In this document: positions 1-11,395 of the stretch, one piece after another
How the letters are laid out: each line of letters starts with the position of its first letter
Position numbering within the stretch: the first letter of the stretch is position 1
NCBI GenBank assembly: GCA_038373865.1
Contig: JAXGGA010000070.1
Location: forward strand, 62,001 to 126,000
From: Uloborus plumipes
Lineage: Eukaryota > Arthropoda > Arachnida > Araneae > Uloboridae
DNA length: 64,000 nt
Reading direction: 5' to 3'
Translations under genes and position numbers: made by a program
Notes under the pieces: model-generated
What the model saw: only the letters and a program-made list of their open reading frames with translations
Told to the model about the DNA's origin: nothing
The model's database searches: none

Positions 1-1452
1 AGCAAAATAACTGCCAAAAAGGAAAATAACACTTCACCGATAGTTGTATCTCAAAATATGTTATTCCTTCTTTACGTACACTGATTTTTAGAACAAATTT
101 CCAATTTGTTTATTTTAAAACAAGTGTTTTAACTTGACTATTTCACTTTGCCCTACAATCTCCTACTTAAAGTTATTCTGATTTTTTGATTTGGTGGAAG
201 AGACATGTTTCATGCTCCTTCCTGCTTCTAATTTATGGCACCCCACAGAAACTAGTAGTTTGTTCTTTTGCGTTGTAGATTGTTTTTGAGATTAGTTTAA
301 TGTATATATTTTTTTCTATGTATTTTTTTTTTTATTTTAACTTATATAAATAAAAACCACAGAAAAAAAGTTATAATATAAATGTTTTGCTTGAAAAATG
401 ACATGATGCTCTGAAAAAATAAATGAATAAATAATAATAAATGAATTAATTAAACCAAGCTTTTTTTTATTGTTTTAAAGTTTGTCTTTATATTTCAATG
501 AATTTATTTCTCTAATAAATAGTCAACTTATTAATTTGTTAATTGTTTTGAGAGTTATCTTTATTTTCAAAACATGCTCTTACTTTTTGATGTAGTGGAA
601 GATCTAATTACATTTCATTGGGATATGTCATTTATTCTAATGACGATAGCAATTTGCTGAAATTTTTTGAAAATCACTTTAAAAGCTTTAAAATAATTAA
701 AAAGCGTAAACAACTTATTCAGCTTTAAATAGATAGAGCTTTAGAATAGCTTGGTATAATAGAAATGCTTACGTGTAATAGAAATTATTGGAAAAGTCAA
801 GTCACACAAATTATGTATAAGTACATTGATGATATTTTTCTGTTTTAGCAAAATGATAATGGCAAAATTTTACAAGATCCAAATTATTAAAAACTGTTCA
901 TGATCTAATTTTTCTTCAAATTCAGTCCAGTTTTCAAAAATAATAGGAGCTCAGACTTTTAAAATATGTACGCCTCTGGGTAATATATTATCCATAACAT
1001 TGTTGCATTGTATGAAAAGCAGTGCATCTGGTCTTAACTTGGCTTTGTTGATGCAAATCTGTGTAAGGCAAGGATTGTGATTATATATTGCATAGCTTGT
1101 TGAAAAGCTTCCCAGGCACTCTCAGGAAATTGTATTTTCTTGTTATTCAATAAAAAATTAATAGATTAACTAATTGGTAGGATGTTTTTCTATGTCACAA
1201 AATGATGTTATGACTGTTCCTGGTACTTTCAAAGGCTAGTAACTGATTGGCATAGAAACTCTTGCAATTGACATTATACTAATAAGATACTAAACACTTT
1301 GTTTAATATATAACAAATAACTTGTTACAAATTATTAGACCAATTAAAATTATTATTAAAATGAAAAAAAAAAAAAAAAAATTGAAACCTTTTTATGTTG
1401 AATACTTATTGTATTTGATTTCTATGTTTTATCATTATTTATTACAAATATA
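1..1452. other. AT-rich non-coding DNA (intron or intergenic)
   Basis: No zinc-finger exon, splice-flanked reading frame or recognisable element was seen. A cluster of AATAAA-like motifs lies at about 418-446. It could end a transcript from an exon left of the window, but this is speculative. Short A and T runs are common. Confidence 0.4.
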
Positions 1453-2670
1453 CACTGAAGTGACAAAAGTCATGGGATACCTCTTAATATCGTGTCGGCC
1501 CTCCTTTTGCCCGGCGAAGTGCAACAACTCGACGTGGCATGGACTCAACAAGTCGTTGGAAGTCTTCTGCAGGAATATTGAGCCATGCTGTCTCGATAGA
1601 CGTCCATAATTGTGAAAGCGTTGATGGGGCAGGATTTTGGGCACGAACAGACCTCTCGATGGTGTCCCATAAATGCTCAATGGGATTCATGTCGGGCGAT
1701 CTAGGTGGCCAAATCATTCGTTGGAATTGTCCAGAATTTTCTTCAAACCAATTGCGAACAGTTGTGGCCCGGTGACATGGCGCATTGTCATCCATAAAAA
1801 TCCCATCGTTGTTTGGGTACATGAAGTCCATGAATGGCTGCAAGTGATCTCCAAGTAGCTGCACATAAGCATTTCCAGTCAATGTTCGGTCCAGTCGCAC
1901 TAAAGGACCAAGTCCATGCCATGAAAAAACAGCCCACACCATTACGGAGCCACCACCAGCTTGAACAGTGCCTTGCTGACAGTTTGGGTCCATGGCTTCG
2001 TGGGGTCTGCGCCACACTCGAACCCTACCATCGGCTCTTACCAGCTGAAATCGTGACTCATCGGACCAGGCCACGGTTTTCCATTCATCTAGGGACCAAC
2101 CGATATGCTCACGTGCCCACGAGAGTCGCTGCAAGCGATGTCGTTCTGTCAGTAAAGGCACTCGAGTCGGTCTTCTGCTGGAATAGCCCAAGAAATCCAA
2201 ATTTCTCCGCACAGTTCTAGCAGACACGTCCATTGTACGTCCCACATTGATTTCTACGGTGATTTGACGCAGTGTTGCTTGTCTGTTAGAATTTACGACT
2301 CTTTGCAGACGTCGCCGGTCTCGATCTTTAAGTGCAGGCGGTCGACCACTGTGCTGTCCATGGTGGGATGTTATGCCTGAAATTTCATACTCTCGGCACA
2401 CTCTTGACACAGTGGATCTGGGAATGTTGAATTCTCTAACGATTTCCGAAATGGCATGACCCATGCGTCTAGCTCCAACTAACATTCCGCGTTCAAAGTC
2501 TGTTAATTCACGTCGTGCGGTCATCATCACGTTAAAACCTCTTCACATGAATAACTTGAACAGAAATGAAAGCTCTGTAAAAGCACTGCGCATTTATACC
2601 TGTTCTATGCGATGCTACTGCCATCTGAAAATTTGCATATTGCTATCCCATGACTTTTGTCACTTCAGTG
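1453..2670 (-). mobile_element. Tc1/mariner-like DNA transposon, apparently full length
   Basis: The element is 1218 bp and is bounded by perfect 27-bp terminal inverted repeats (1453-1479 and 2644-2670, starting CACTGAAGTGAC). It is flanked on both sides by TA (1451-1452 and 2671-2672), the target duplication expected for this superfamily. It holds one uninterrupted transposase gene on the minus strand. Perfect repeats and an open frame suggest a recent insertion. It sits in the intron region before the first zinc-finger exon. Confidence 0.95.
1484..2530 (-). CDS. Tc1-like transposase (DDE), 348 aa, intact
   Basis: The enzyme cuts and pastes its own transposon by binding the terminal repeats in the nucleus. 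The N-terminal 100 residues form helix-turn-helix DNA-binding regions (for example EFNIPRSTVSRVCREY) followed by a GRPP motif. The catalytic domain shows the acidic triad: D in VAWSDESRF, D in FMDDNAPCH and E in PDMNPIEHLW. I count 36 residues between the second D and the E, rather than the 34 usual for classic Tc1. The length of 348 aa fits the family. The start is one of three adjacent Met codons at 2530-2522. The stop lies 4 bp inside the 27-bp repeat. No frameshift or internal stop was seen, so the protein may be active. Confidence 0.95.
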   Translation of the reverse strand: MMMTARRELTDFERGMLVGARRMGHAISEIVREFNIPRSTVSRVCREYEISGITSHHGQHSGRPPALKDRDRRRLQRVVNSNRQATLRQITVEINVGRTMDVSARTVRRNLDFLGYSSRRPTRVPLLTERHRLQRLSWAREHIGWSLDEWKTVAWSDESRFQLVRADGRVRVWRRPHEAMDPNCQQGTVQAGGGSVMVWAVFSWHGLGPLVRLDRTLTGNAYVQLLGDHLQPFMDFMYPNNDGIFMDDNAPCHRATTVRNWFEENSGQFQRMIWPPRSPDMNPIEHLWDTIERSVRAQNPAPSTLSQLWTSIETAWLNIPAEDFQRLVESMPRRVVALRRAKGGPTRY

Positions 2671-3187
2671 TATATGTATAGGAACTTATGATAACATCAA
2701 GTATTAGAACTACTATTCTTACATTTGGTGTGAGATGCTAAAAACACAAAGCAGTAAAATTGCAGACAAGTGTTGCGAGGTTAAAACTGACCCTTTTTTT
2801 CAATGAAAAAAAGAAAGAACTTAGGAATGAAAAGTCACTTCGCAAAAGTCAGACAAAAGAAGTTACGGGGGGGGGGGGGGGGGATCCTCATAAGCCAAAA
2901 GATTCTATTTTATCTTTGCTTTAAGAGAGCATACTATTCTTATACTATTGGAAGGCTGTTTCATAAATATATAAACTAATATAAAAAACCCATGTTCTTA
3001 GTACCAAAACTAAAACTTCATTCACCTCGATTACATTTCAATTTAGAAAGACAATGGTTTTTTCATTATTAAGTAGTTGTAACCAACCTACCTAAGCTTG
3101 TTTGCATTTTTGTTTATGATTTACAAATATTTTAAAGTAATTAGTATGGAGTTGAAAATTAACAAAAATTCTTTTGCATTATTCTAG
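2671..3187 (+). other. Intron sequence with poly-G tract, ending at the first acceptor
   Basis: There is no coding signal. A run of about 16 G lies near 2867-2883. The segment ends in the 3' splice site of the first zinc-finger exon, whose AG is at 3186-3187 after a T-rich stretch. Confidence 0.6.
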
Positions 3188-3468
3188 GTAATGATCAGAG
3201 CCAGCTGTGTGTTTATTTTTGCTCTGAGTGCACTTACTCCTCGCCGCATAAAGCAAATTATTTGGTTCACAGGCGAACTCATACAGGTGAACGTCCTTAC
3301 TCTTGTAGCATATGTCCAAAAAGCTTCAAGCAGTTGGGTCACCTCACACAGCACCTGGCTTCTCACAACAATGACCGTCGCTTTGTATGTGAAATTTGCA
3401 ACAAGAGCTTCACACGCAAAGACAGTTTACTGAACCATCTACTAGTTCGTCATGACAGGAACTTTTAA
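3188..3468 (+). CDS. Alternative 3'-terminal exon 1, three C2H2 zinc fingers
   Basis: This is a terminal coding exon for the DNA-binding end of a zinc-finger protein. It starts after TTCTAG with GT, the last two bases of a split codon (phase 1), and reads 92 further codons to TAA. Counting the split codon as residue 1, finger 1 is C12-C15-H28-H32, finger 2 is C40-C43-H56-H60 and finger 3 is C68-C71-H84-H89. A TGERPY linker joins fingers 1 and 2. The finger-2 helix reads QLGHLTQ. The frame continues upstream of any usable ATG, so the exon depends on splicing. A polyadenylation signal lies at 3609-3614. Gene identity (a BTB zinc-finger locus of the lola/tramtrack type) is inferred from array layout only. 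Confidence 0.9.
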
Positions 3469-3608
3469 GAAACAGTTTTATTTTCGTAGCAAAAAATGAA
3501 AGCTTATGCTTAGTGTGTAGCTTTATTATCAGGCTTTGCAATCTTTTTCTATGATGTAATAAGCATGTGAAATATTAAGCGATATTCAGTTCCTTTTGTT
3601 TAATTGAA

Positions 3609-3614
3609 AATAAA
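3609..3614 (+). promoter_or_regulatory. Candidate polyadenylation signal for exon 1
   Basis: AATAAA lies 141 bases after the exon 1 stop codon, consistent with a 3'-terminal exon. The motif is common by chance in AT-rich DNA. Confidence 0.5.
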
Positions 3615-3942
3615 ATATACCTACTATCGTGCATACTTTTTGTAAACATACTCTTTCTTAAATCAGTTTTGAAGTTTTGTGTCATGATACTAGTGTAACT
3701 ATTCCTTTTAAAAAGATTAACAATTAATGATGATGTAGTTTTCTTATAGAGATACAAAAGTTACCATTCTAAGATTTTTCAAAAAGTTTATTATTGGTTT
3801 GAAATTAGTTTTCGACTCTCATCCCCTCTTTGAGAGCATTTACATCAACTTGAATGCCATATTGCATACACTAACTACTTGAAAGAAGCATTGGACTGAA
3901 AATTTTAACATCTTGGCAATTTCTGTTCTGATAATTTATTAA

Positions 3943-4224
3943 CCTTTTAGAACCGGGTGGTACACATGCTGTACCGCAAGTCTTTTTTCCTATGAAGGCG
4001 GGGTTGAAATCTTTGCTTCTACCCTTTGGAACAGGGGATTTTTCCAAGATTTCATACCCCTTTATTGGGGGATTACGGTTTTGTAGTCGAACTGCGAAAT
4101 CATAAATCCTAAGTGCTTGCCGTTGCACCTTTCCGTTTTCAGAGGAAAAGGGATCTAAGGTTCAACAGTTGTGCCGCCTGTCTCGAAAGGAAAACTTCTA
4201 TACAAATAGTCCGAATCCAAAAGG
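3943..4224. mobile_element. piggyBac-like MITE with TTAA target duplication
   Basis: This is a 282-bp segment, less AT-rich than its surroundings. The imperfect inverted ends are CCTTTTAGAACCGG and, on the other strand, CCTTTTGGATTCGG. TTAA flanks both sides (3939-3942 and 4225-4228). TTAA sites and CC-starting ends are typical of piggyBac-type elements. There is no transposase, so it is non-autonomous. It lies in the 3' region of exon 1. Confidence 0.75.
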
Positions 4225-4228
4225 TTAA

Positions 4229-4976
4229 AATTCAATTATTTTAATTGCAATTCATTTCAATTAAATATCTTGCCAATTATTGGCTTTTTAAGATTTAAAA
4301 ATTAATGTTCGAAAGTGCCATTATGGTACACATTAATTTATTTCATTTAATATTGCCTGATAGTAGTTTTGAGGCTTCTTCACTTTGTTTCAAGATAAAA
4401 AGTTGATTTAAACATATATATTCTGCGTATCCTGGTTATTTATAGAAAAAAAAGTTTTTCCAATGAGTACATGTTTATTATTTCTGCTTCAAAGGAACAA
4501 CATTTTAAGAACATTTTAAGATGAAATTTTGACTAAAAGTGTTTTCTATGTTAGAAATTGTAATTTATAATCACCTATATAAATGTTGCAAGTTAAATAA
4601 GATTTTTATGCCATAAAACAACAAGACTTTAATTTCTTGATGAAAAGATAAATTTCTTTTGAGATGTTTTCAAAAGGCAGAAAGCAGCATTGAACACCTG
4701 TTGAATTAGGAATCTTTCAACTTATATTAGTGGAAAGCTAGACATTTGTTGCAATTCAGTGAAATTCTTTCTTTGCTCTGGAACTTTTTGGAGAGACTTT
4801 TTTGGGGGGGGGGGGAGGGAAGACAAAAACTCATCTGCCTTCAATGTCTCGCATGTATTCTAATGGGTTCCTGTCTGATCAAAACTTTTAAAAGATTTTT
4901 TTTTTTTTTTTTTTTTTTTTTGTCATGAAGGAAATGGTTGGGTGATCCAGCTCAATATGACCTGCAATCATTTTAA
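4229..4976. other. Intron with poly-G and poly-T tracts
   Basis: No gene or recognised element was seen. Homopolymer runs occur at about 4804-4816 (G) and 4897-4921 (T). Confidence 0.4.
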
Positions 4977-7565
4977 TTAAGAGCCGTTTTTTTTAAGAAT
5001 CAGGCAGTCAAAAAACTCGACATTTTTGATTTTGCTGAAAATTTCAGAATATGGTCTTTACTTAAAATTATTAAACACGTGTTTTTTTATTTTTGCAAAA
5101 AAAATTTGTTTCTTTCCATTTTGGGAGGTCAAAGTTGGACTTTGCTCTTTTTTCAGTAAAAACATGCCAACTTAGATAAGCCAATACTTTTTGCTTTAGG
5201 AGTGAACCGTGGAACTGACAATTATTTTGTATTCTACTATATCCCCACTAATTGTAAGTACATAAATATTTGTGGACGAGTCTTTGCGGAAAGGTCAGAG
5301 GTCACTCAAAGTTGTACGAAAAATAGTTTTTTAATGCAACTTTGACCGACCAAATTTTCTTGTAGCAACAGCGAACCACTAAAGTGTACATATCAGTAAA
5401 TAACCACTAAAGAGTAGTATCCAAAAACATAAAAATATTTGTTGTTGCTAATTTGTACATTGAAATATTTGACTCTGAAATTGCAGAAATCGCAAAATTA
5501 CATGACTTTGAGGGTCATTATCTTCTTGCACCACGAGTGACCAGCTATAAAACTAGCTGGAGTAGAAGCCTTTCTTGTCCCTGAAACAAAATCAGTTAAC
5601 AAACCTATGGCTACTCTTTCGGTTTTTGCAAAATTCGGCTCTAAACTTTGCAAAATGAGTGTTTTTCGGCGATAGAGAAAAAAGGCCAATTACCTGTTTT
5701 AAAATATGTATTGCTATTATTTGTTGCACTATTATATCACAGTTCCCTAACTAGCTGAAATGGCATCTAAAGATGGTTATACAGTTGAAATCAAATTGAA
5801 AATGAATTCCCGAAAATGCTCAGTATACGTCAAAAAACTATTTTTTTTATTTGTCCAGGCGACTTTTTTTGTTACTTCTCTCTTTATTCCGTTCGGCTCC
5901 AACATGGTGAGCAATTTCTGTACTTCTTGTCGTTCTAGTTGCTGTAAAACAGGAAAGCAGTGTATCTTAAGTCTGATATAAAGTAATATATCCTGTCATA
6001 TCAAGTTTATAATTCTAAAAGAATATTTTGAAATGGATAAAAGACACAATTTAAGTTAAAATCGTCCTGTAGCAAATCTACCATTTTAGCAACTGAACCT
6101 AAAAACCTTATAAAGAGTACCAAGAATCCAAATGTGTTCCAGAGAGGTTGGGCTCTTCCCAACAGAAAAAAAGACACATCTCTCTTATAAACAAAAGATG
6201 TATGTCTATAATATTTTCATGAAAGGAGAAGAAACTGGTATAAAATCATTACCAGAAAATACATCCAAACAAATGAGAAAACAAATAAATCATAATGGGG
6301 AAAAATATTTCAACATTCTGAATATATGACTTCTTCACAAATCAGAAGCCTCTTTAGCAGAATGTCACTTCTTAAAAATCTTGGTACATTAAAGCATCCC
6401 GGTGCAGGTCTGGAAATTTTTGATGACATTCACGACAATCGAGAGAAAGAGGGCACAGCTTAACAAGTAATTTTTTTTCAGATTATGTCTTTTATACATT
6501 TCAAAATATTCTTTTAGTATTACTAAACTGGATATTTCTATGATGAACTTGATATTATTTATATCAGACTTAAGGTACACTGCTTTCCTGTTTTACAACA
6601 ACTAGAACGACAAAAAGTACAGAAATTGCTTACCATGTTGGAGCCGAACGGAATAAATAGAGAAGTAACAAATAACGTCGCCGGGATAAATAAAAATATA
6701 TAGTTTTTGACGTATACTGAGTATTTTCGGGAATTCATTTACAAGTTGGTTTCAACTGTATAACCATCTTTAGATGCCATTTCAGCTAGTTAGGAAATTG
6801 TGATATAATAGTGCAACAAATAATAGCAATACATATTTTAAAACAGGTAATTGGCCTTTTTTCTCTAACGCCGAAAAACACTCATTTTGCAAAGTTTAGA
6901 GCCGAATTATGCAAAAACCGAAAGAGTAGCCATAGGTTTATTAACTGACTGTGTTTCTGGGACAAGAAAGGCTTCTACTCCAGCTAGTTTTATATCTGGT
7001 CACTCGTGGTGCAAGAAGATAATGACCCTCAAAGTCATGCAATTTTGCAATTTCTGCAATTTCAGAGTCAAATATTTCAATGTGCAAAATAGCAGCAGCA
7101 CATATTTTTATGTTTTTGGATACTACTCTTTAGTGGGTATTTACTGATATATACACTTCAGTGGTTCGCTGTTGCCACAAGAAAATTTGGTCGGTCAAAG
7201 TTGCATTAAAGAACTATTTTTCGTACAACTTCGAGTGACCTCTGACCTTTGCACCAAAACTCGTCCACAAATATTTATGTACTTACAATTAGTGGGGATA
7301 TAGTAGAACACAAAATAATTGTCAGTTCCACGGTTCACTCCTAAAGCAAAAAGTATTGGCCTATCTAAGTTGGCATGTTTTTACTGAAAAAAAGAGCAAA
7401 GTCCAACTTTGACCTCCCAAAACGGAAAGAAAAAAATTTTTTTTGCAAAAATAAAAAAACACGTGTTTAATAATTTTAAGTAAAGACCATATTCTGAAAT
7501 TTTCAGCAAAATCAAAAATGTCGAGTTTTTTGACTGCCTGATTCTTAAAAAAAAATGGCTCTTAA
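4977..7565. mobile_element. Long fold-back (inverted-repeat) element A, about 2.6 kb
   Basis: The left arm (about 4977-6055) and right arm (about 6478-7565) are near-identical reverse complements of roughly 1.08 kb, around a loop of about 420 bp. Both outer ends read TTAAGAGCC, so the flank is either TTAA or TA. Each arm carries the mirror copy of one open frame containing TERVAIGLLTD (minus strand at 5498-5689, plus strand at 6887-7147). It is conserved because the arms are copies and I do not recognise it. The loop has a short open frame (6132-6329) followed by a TSSQIRSLFSRM-like stretch that may be a transposase relic. The superfamily is uncertain. Confidence 0.85.
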
Positions 7566-9213
7566 AATAAAATTATACCTAATTGCTCCAGTGCCTAAAT
7601 GACTCCAAAGAGGTGTAAACATATCTGCTTTTTACTGTGGAGCTTTCAGAGATCTGTTTCCTATGATGAAGAAAACTATTAAACTAATTACTGTTGACAC
7701 TGCTCTAAAATAATATTCCACTTAGTACTGATCTCACACCTGTTTGTTTTAATGCCGTATAATATAATTCCCATGGTTTTTCAGCTGAAAATTCACTGAT
7801 TGACTGGAAAATGGTTATTGCTGTGTAAAGGAATGTTCCTCCCTTCATTTCTCTCCCACTTGATGTACTCTACTGTCTACTTTCTTTTAGTAACGTAGTG
7901 ATGTTAATGAGAAATGTACCGTCGGGCTATGTGCATGTAGACCAATTTTGTAGAATGGAATTTAAACAATTTGGTTCTTTGCATGCTATAAAGAAATGTA
8001 TTGTAATTTATTACAAATTTAATATGGATCAAGGCCCTCATTCACTATAAAATATTGCCTTGAAATCATTACAAAAGATAACATAGTTTCATACCAGTCT
8101 AGTCTTATTTTTTTTCCCTGGAAGCTATCCCCCTTTTTAGCGGTCTGAATTTGCCATTTAAGTATGCTTTTATGCTGTTTTTTAAAATGACTTGGAAAAC
8201 ATTATTTTTAAAAACTACTATTAACTTTTCAAAGATTGAAAGACGTAAAAATGGTAAAATATGCAAAAAAAATTCTCAAACTCTGACTTTTTTTTCTACC
8301 ATTAATTTTTAATTTACGGAGGAATTTTACCGATCATGTTAGTAATTCTTAAGATTGTTCACCATTTCTCAATTAAAATTAAATTCTAAAATTATTTTAT
8401 TTAGTAAAAAGTTGCGCTTTCCCTTTTTGCACCGTGAATGGGATGAAAAGTGTGATCTTTGTTCAGAATTAGATTTTTTTTTTCACCTTCGATTATTATT
8501 AAAAATTTTAAAAGACAATAAAATTTGTTTATTTTCATTGAAACCATAATTTTGAAATGTAAATGTTTAAACAAAATTCTGTGATAATTTTGAGTGCTAA
8601 TTTCGAAATGTTATTGAGTTGATTGCTAAATTGACTGAAATTTAATTGGAAAAGTGAAGTGCTGTCTTTAGACATTTTCAGTGTAAAATCTTGTTTTTCT
8701 TCTATTTTCTGGTACAAAAAAATTTATTATTTTCTCTCTTTTTTTTTTAATTAAAAGCTACTGTTAATGTTTCTAGTATATAACTCGGTTTATGTCTTGT
8801 TCATTTGATGAACATCTTTTTTAACTTCTTCCAGCAGTGCAAAAAATGCACTGTTTAAAGGCCTTTGAGAGAATATAGAATTTAATTCAGATTAGATTGT
8901 CTTGACAACTATGGTAACAGTAGCCAGGCAAAGGTGTTGTTATAAAAGAGTAGCATTTATCACCCAGGTTTATCTTCTGTCAACTAGTTTGTATTTAATT
9001 TTATGTAGAAAATCTCCATAGTTATATTTTTAGAGCTTTCATTCTTGCATTTGTTATCTCTAATTTATGAAGGTGCAAGAAAACTGCTGAGTAAACTTTT
9101 ATAAAAATGATGTTTTTGTGCATCCCTACCCCATGTTTTTGAAATATTTTTTTTTACATGTAAGTTGAGTGTAAAAATATAAAAACTTTATTTATTTCTC
9201 TTTTTCTTTTCAG
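7566..9213 (+). other. Intron before exon 2, nothing recognised
   Basis: AT-rich sequence with small T and A runs and no coding or element signal that I can support. It ends in a strong 3' splice site (TTTTTCTTTTCAG, AG at 9212-9213). Confidence 0.5.
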
Positions 9214-9506
9214 AAAACAGAAGTCTTGGAACGATATGCATATATAATTGCTCCAGTTGCTCTTATACAGCTTTATTCAAATCTGAATTTCTAAAGCATA
9301 TGAGAATTCATACTGGTGAACGACCTTACAGTTGCAGTTTTTGCCCTAAGAGTTTCAAACAGGGAAGTCACCTTAAGCAGCATTTAGCTACACACGGCAA
9401 TGAACGTCGCTACTCATGCAGCATTTGCAATAAGGGCTTCAATCGCAAAGGGTCCTTGCAGTACCATGTTCTTAGTCACAAGAAAAGCTTTGGATCAAAA
9501 AGTTAA
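9214..9506 (+). CDS. Alternative 3'-terminal exon 2, three C2H2 zinc fingers
   Basis: The exon follows a textbook acceptor and opens with AA of a split codon (phase 1), then 96 codons and TAA. Fingers lie at about residues 13-33 (CSSCSYTALFKSEFLKHMRIH), 41-61 and 69-89, all with complete Cys2His2 sets and a TGERPY linker. The finger-2 helix QGSHLKQ is close to exon 1 (QLGHLTQ), so exons 1 and 2 are probably an old duplication. An in-frame ATG exists inside finger 1 but would break the finger, so the exon is read by splicing. A polyadenylation signal lies at 9604-9609. Confidence 0.92.
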
Positions 9507-9603
9507 ACTCTCTTTCATTGTGTTTCGTTTATTCCCCTGAGCAGGATGTGCTCAAAGTTGTAATCTATTCTCAAGATAAACATTTTTAGCAAATATACTC
9601 TTG

Positions 9604-9609
9604 AATAAA
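9604..9609 (+). promoter_or_regulatory. Candidate polyadenylation signal for exon 2
   Basis: AATAAA lies 98 bases after the exon 2 stop. This fits a terminal exon with a short 3' untranslated region. Confidence 0.5.
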
Positions 9610-10737
9610 TCGCTAAACGGTTTCAAAATTATCCACTGGGTAGAGAATTCATTTGTTAGAAAGATTTTTCATGTCAGTGTGAACCTGTTAAATGAACTGA
9701 CATAGTTTCACTTTATTTTGCTTTCTGCTCTAATATTGGTTATAACAATCGCCCAAAGTTGAAAGAGAGTTAGACTTTTTCATCAGAATGCCTAGATAGC
9801 TTTGTTTTCAATTCTCTTGACTAATTATATTGACTGTTTGGTAAGCAATTATTTGGCTTTAATTTAATATCGTTAAAATGCTAGTTCTGTAACGGTGAAG
9901 TATATTTATAGGGCCTTAGTCTCTTTTTTTTTGGGCGAAGGTCTTTAGCATTTGAGAGGGTATGCCATTGCTCTTGTGGGAGACTGGCACCCTTGCATTA
10001 ATATTATTTTGAAAAAAATAATAGTTCTGTTTCTCTTCCTGGTCCTTTTTTTTTTTGAATATTAATATATTACTGCTAAAGTATTCTGATGTTTTATATG
10101 GTAATGAGTAAAAAATGCAAATATGCTCCTCCCTGTTTTTCCACTATCTTTTTTTTTAGATATAAGTTAAACGAAATAGAATAGAAAATTATTTTACTTT
10201 TTGTGCCACAGAAACGCAGGAAAACCAAAAGAAATATTTTCTGTTGTAGTACTTTCATGTAAAAGAAGTCTTTGCATAATTTTGCGTTTTTTTTTTTTTT
10301 TTTTTTTTTGGGGGGGGGGTTTAAGCATTTTAAAATATGTCACCATTTTTCTTGACATTTAAATATTCTGGCTGTTTTGTAACTATAATTTAAATTTTAG
10401 TTTATTAAGTGTAAAATAAAAGAATTTAAGTAACATTGCTTTGTTGATCCTATTTTAACAGACTGAAGCAGATCAGATGTCTGTGAGTACTTGATTTTTT
10501 TCTCAATTTTATAAAACTGAAATCCTAATGCTCTATCTGTTGTCTTCATTTTGAGTATTTAACGATATTTTTGTTTTATTAATAGTTATTAAGAGTAATA
10601 CAGTTACACTCAACTCTATTAAATCAGCACAGTTTGGTAATAAGCAATGTTATTTTTTGAATTTTGCTGGTTTCATGTCACTGATTTGTTTACAGATTTT
10701 GTATTATCTACTGAGTATACGCTTGCCAAATTTGCAG
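9610..10737. other. Non-coding, T-rich
   Basis: Nothing recognised. A T run followed by a G run lies at about 10287-10319. Confidence 0.4.
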
Positions 10738-10922
10738 GTCTGAAAGTCCTGAAGTGGATCCTTGGCAGTTACTGTCTGTTTGCTTTATTCCCTTTCAGTA
10801 CTTTGCCTAAATTGTGGAGATTTTTTGTGGAGGTGTTTGGTGCTACCGTCTACAAGGAGGCTGAAACATCTAAGTTTGTACTAGTCGTTAGGATGGTTGT
10901 CCTAAATACTGAAAAGATATAG
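10738..10922 (+). other. In-phase open frame after an acceptor (weak candidate terminal exon)
   Basis: After TTTGCAG, a 61-codon frame opens in the same phase as the zinc-finger exons (GT + CTG AAA GTC...) and stops at 10922. Its base composition is less AT-rich than its surroundings. It has no intact finger. The piece FPFSTLPKLWRF loosely recalls the conserved finger-1 segment CPYSTP-K, so it could be a decayed exon or a non-finger tail. Chance open frames of this length after one of many AG sites are plausible, hence low confidence. Confidence 0.2.
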
Positions 10923-10978
10923 ATCTATACAAATAGTATTAGAGGAAGTATAAATTTTTTAAATGATAGATTAATATA

Positions 10979-11235
10979 AGGGAGTATAGTGGCTTAGTGC
11001 TATAGCTTAAACCTGCAACGCCACAGACCCAGTTTGATTCCTAGGTTAGGCATGGTAGACTTTTTTATCCCTTCAGTAGGTCTATTTAATGAGTATCAAT
11101 CCTGCTTGGGAACTAAACTCTGGGGTTTTGTATTCGATTCACCCCCTAACCGGAACATCTGCGTTGCATCTCTGTGCCCACCGTCATAAAAACTGAAATG
11201 AGCACAGTGCTGCTGTGCTCATCGTATAACTCTTA
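10979..11235 (+). mobile_element. tRNA-derived SINE
   Basis: The head resembles a tRNA with an A-box-like TGGCTTAGTGCTATAGC and a B-box-like AGTTTGATTCC (11031-11041), followed by a non-tRNA body (CAGTAGGTCTATTTAATGAG and onward). It does not fold as a functional tRNA. Boundaries are approximate, and no clear target duplication was found. Confidence 0.6.
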
Positions 11236-11395
11236 TCTGCAGATAAGTTCAAAATGCGAAATTGCCATTTAAAATTTAGCCTCAATGTATTTGATTCAGA
11301 TGCAAATTTTTCTGTAATTTTTCAAAAATATTTCCTTACACATTACCATAAAACATTTTATTTAGGTGAAATATGTGACAAAGAACAATCTGTTA

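Noticed and set aside
1539..2220. Plus-strand open frames across the Tc1-like element
   Set aside because: They are antisense shadows of the transposase gene and have no domain.
5498..7147. Mirrored 63-86-aa frames taken as a conserved gene pair
   Set aside because: They are reverse-complement copies inside the arms of fold-back element A, so similarity is due to the palindrome.
10461..10481. 21-nt candidate mini-exon (TTTTAACAG ... GTGAGT)
   Set aside because: In phase 1 the second codon is TGA, so it cannot be inserted in the array's reading phase.
10981..11050. Functional tRNA gene
   Set aside because: Only A- and B-box-like text is present, the arms do not pair as in a tRNA, and the segment continues into a SINE body.
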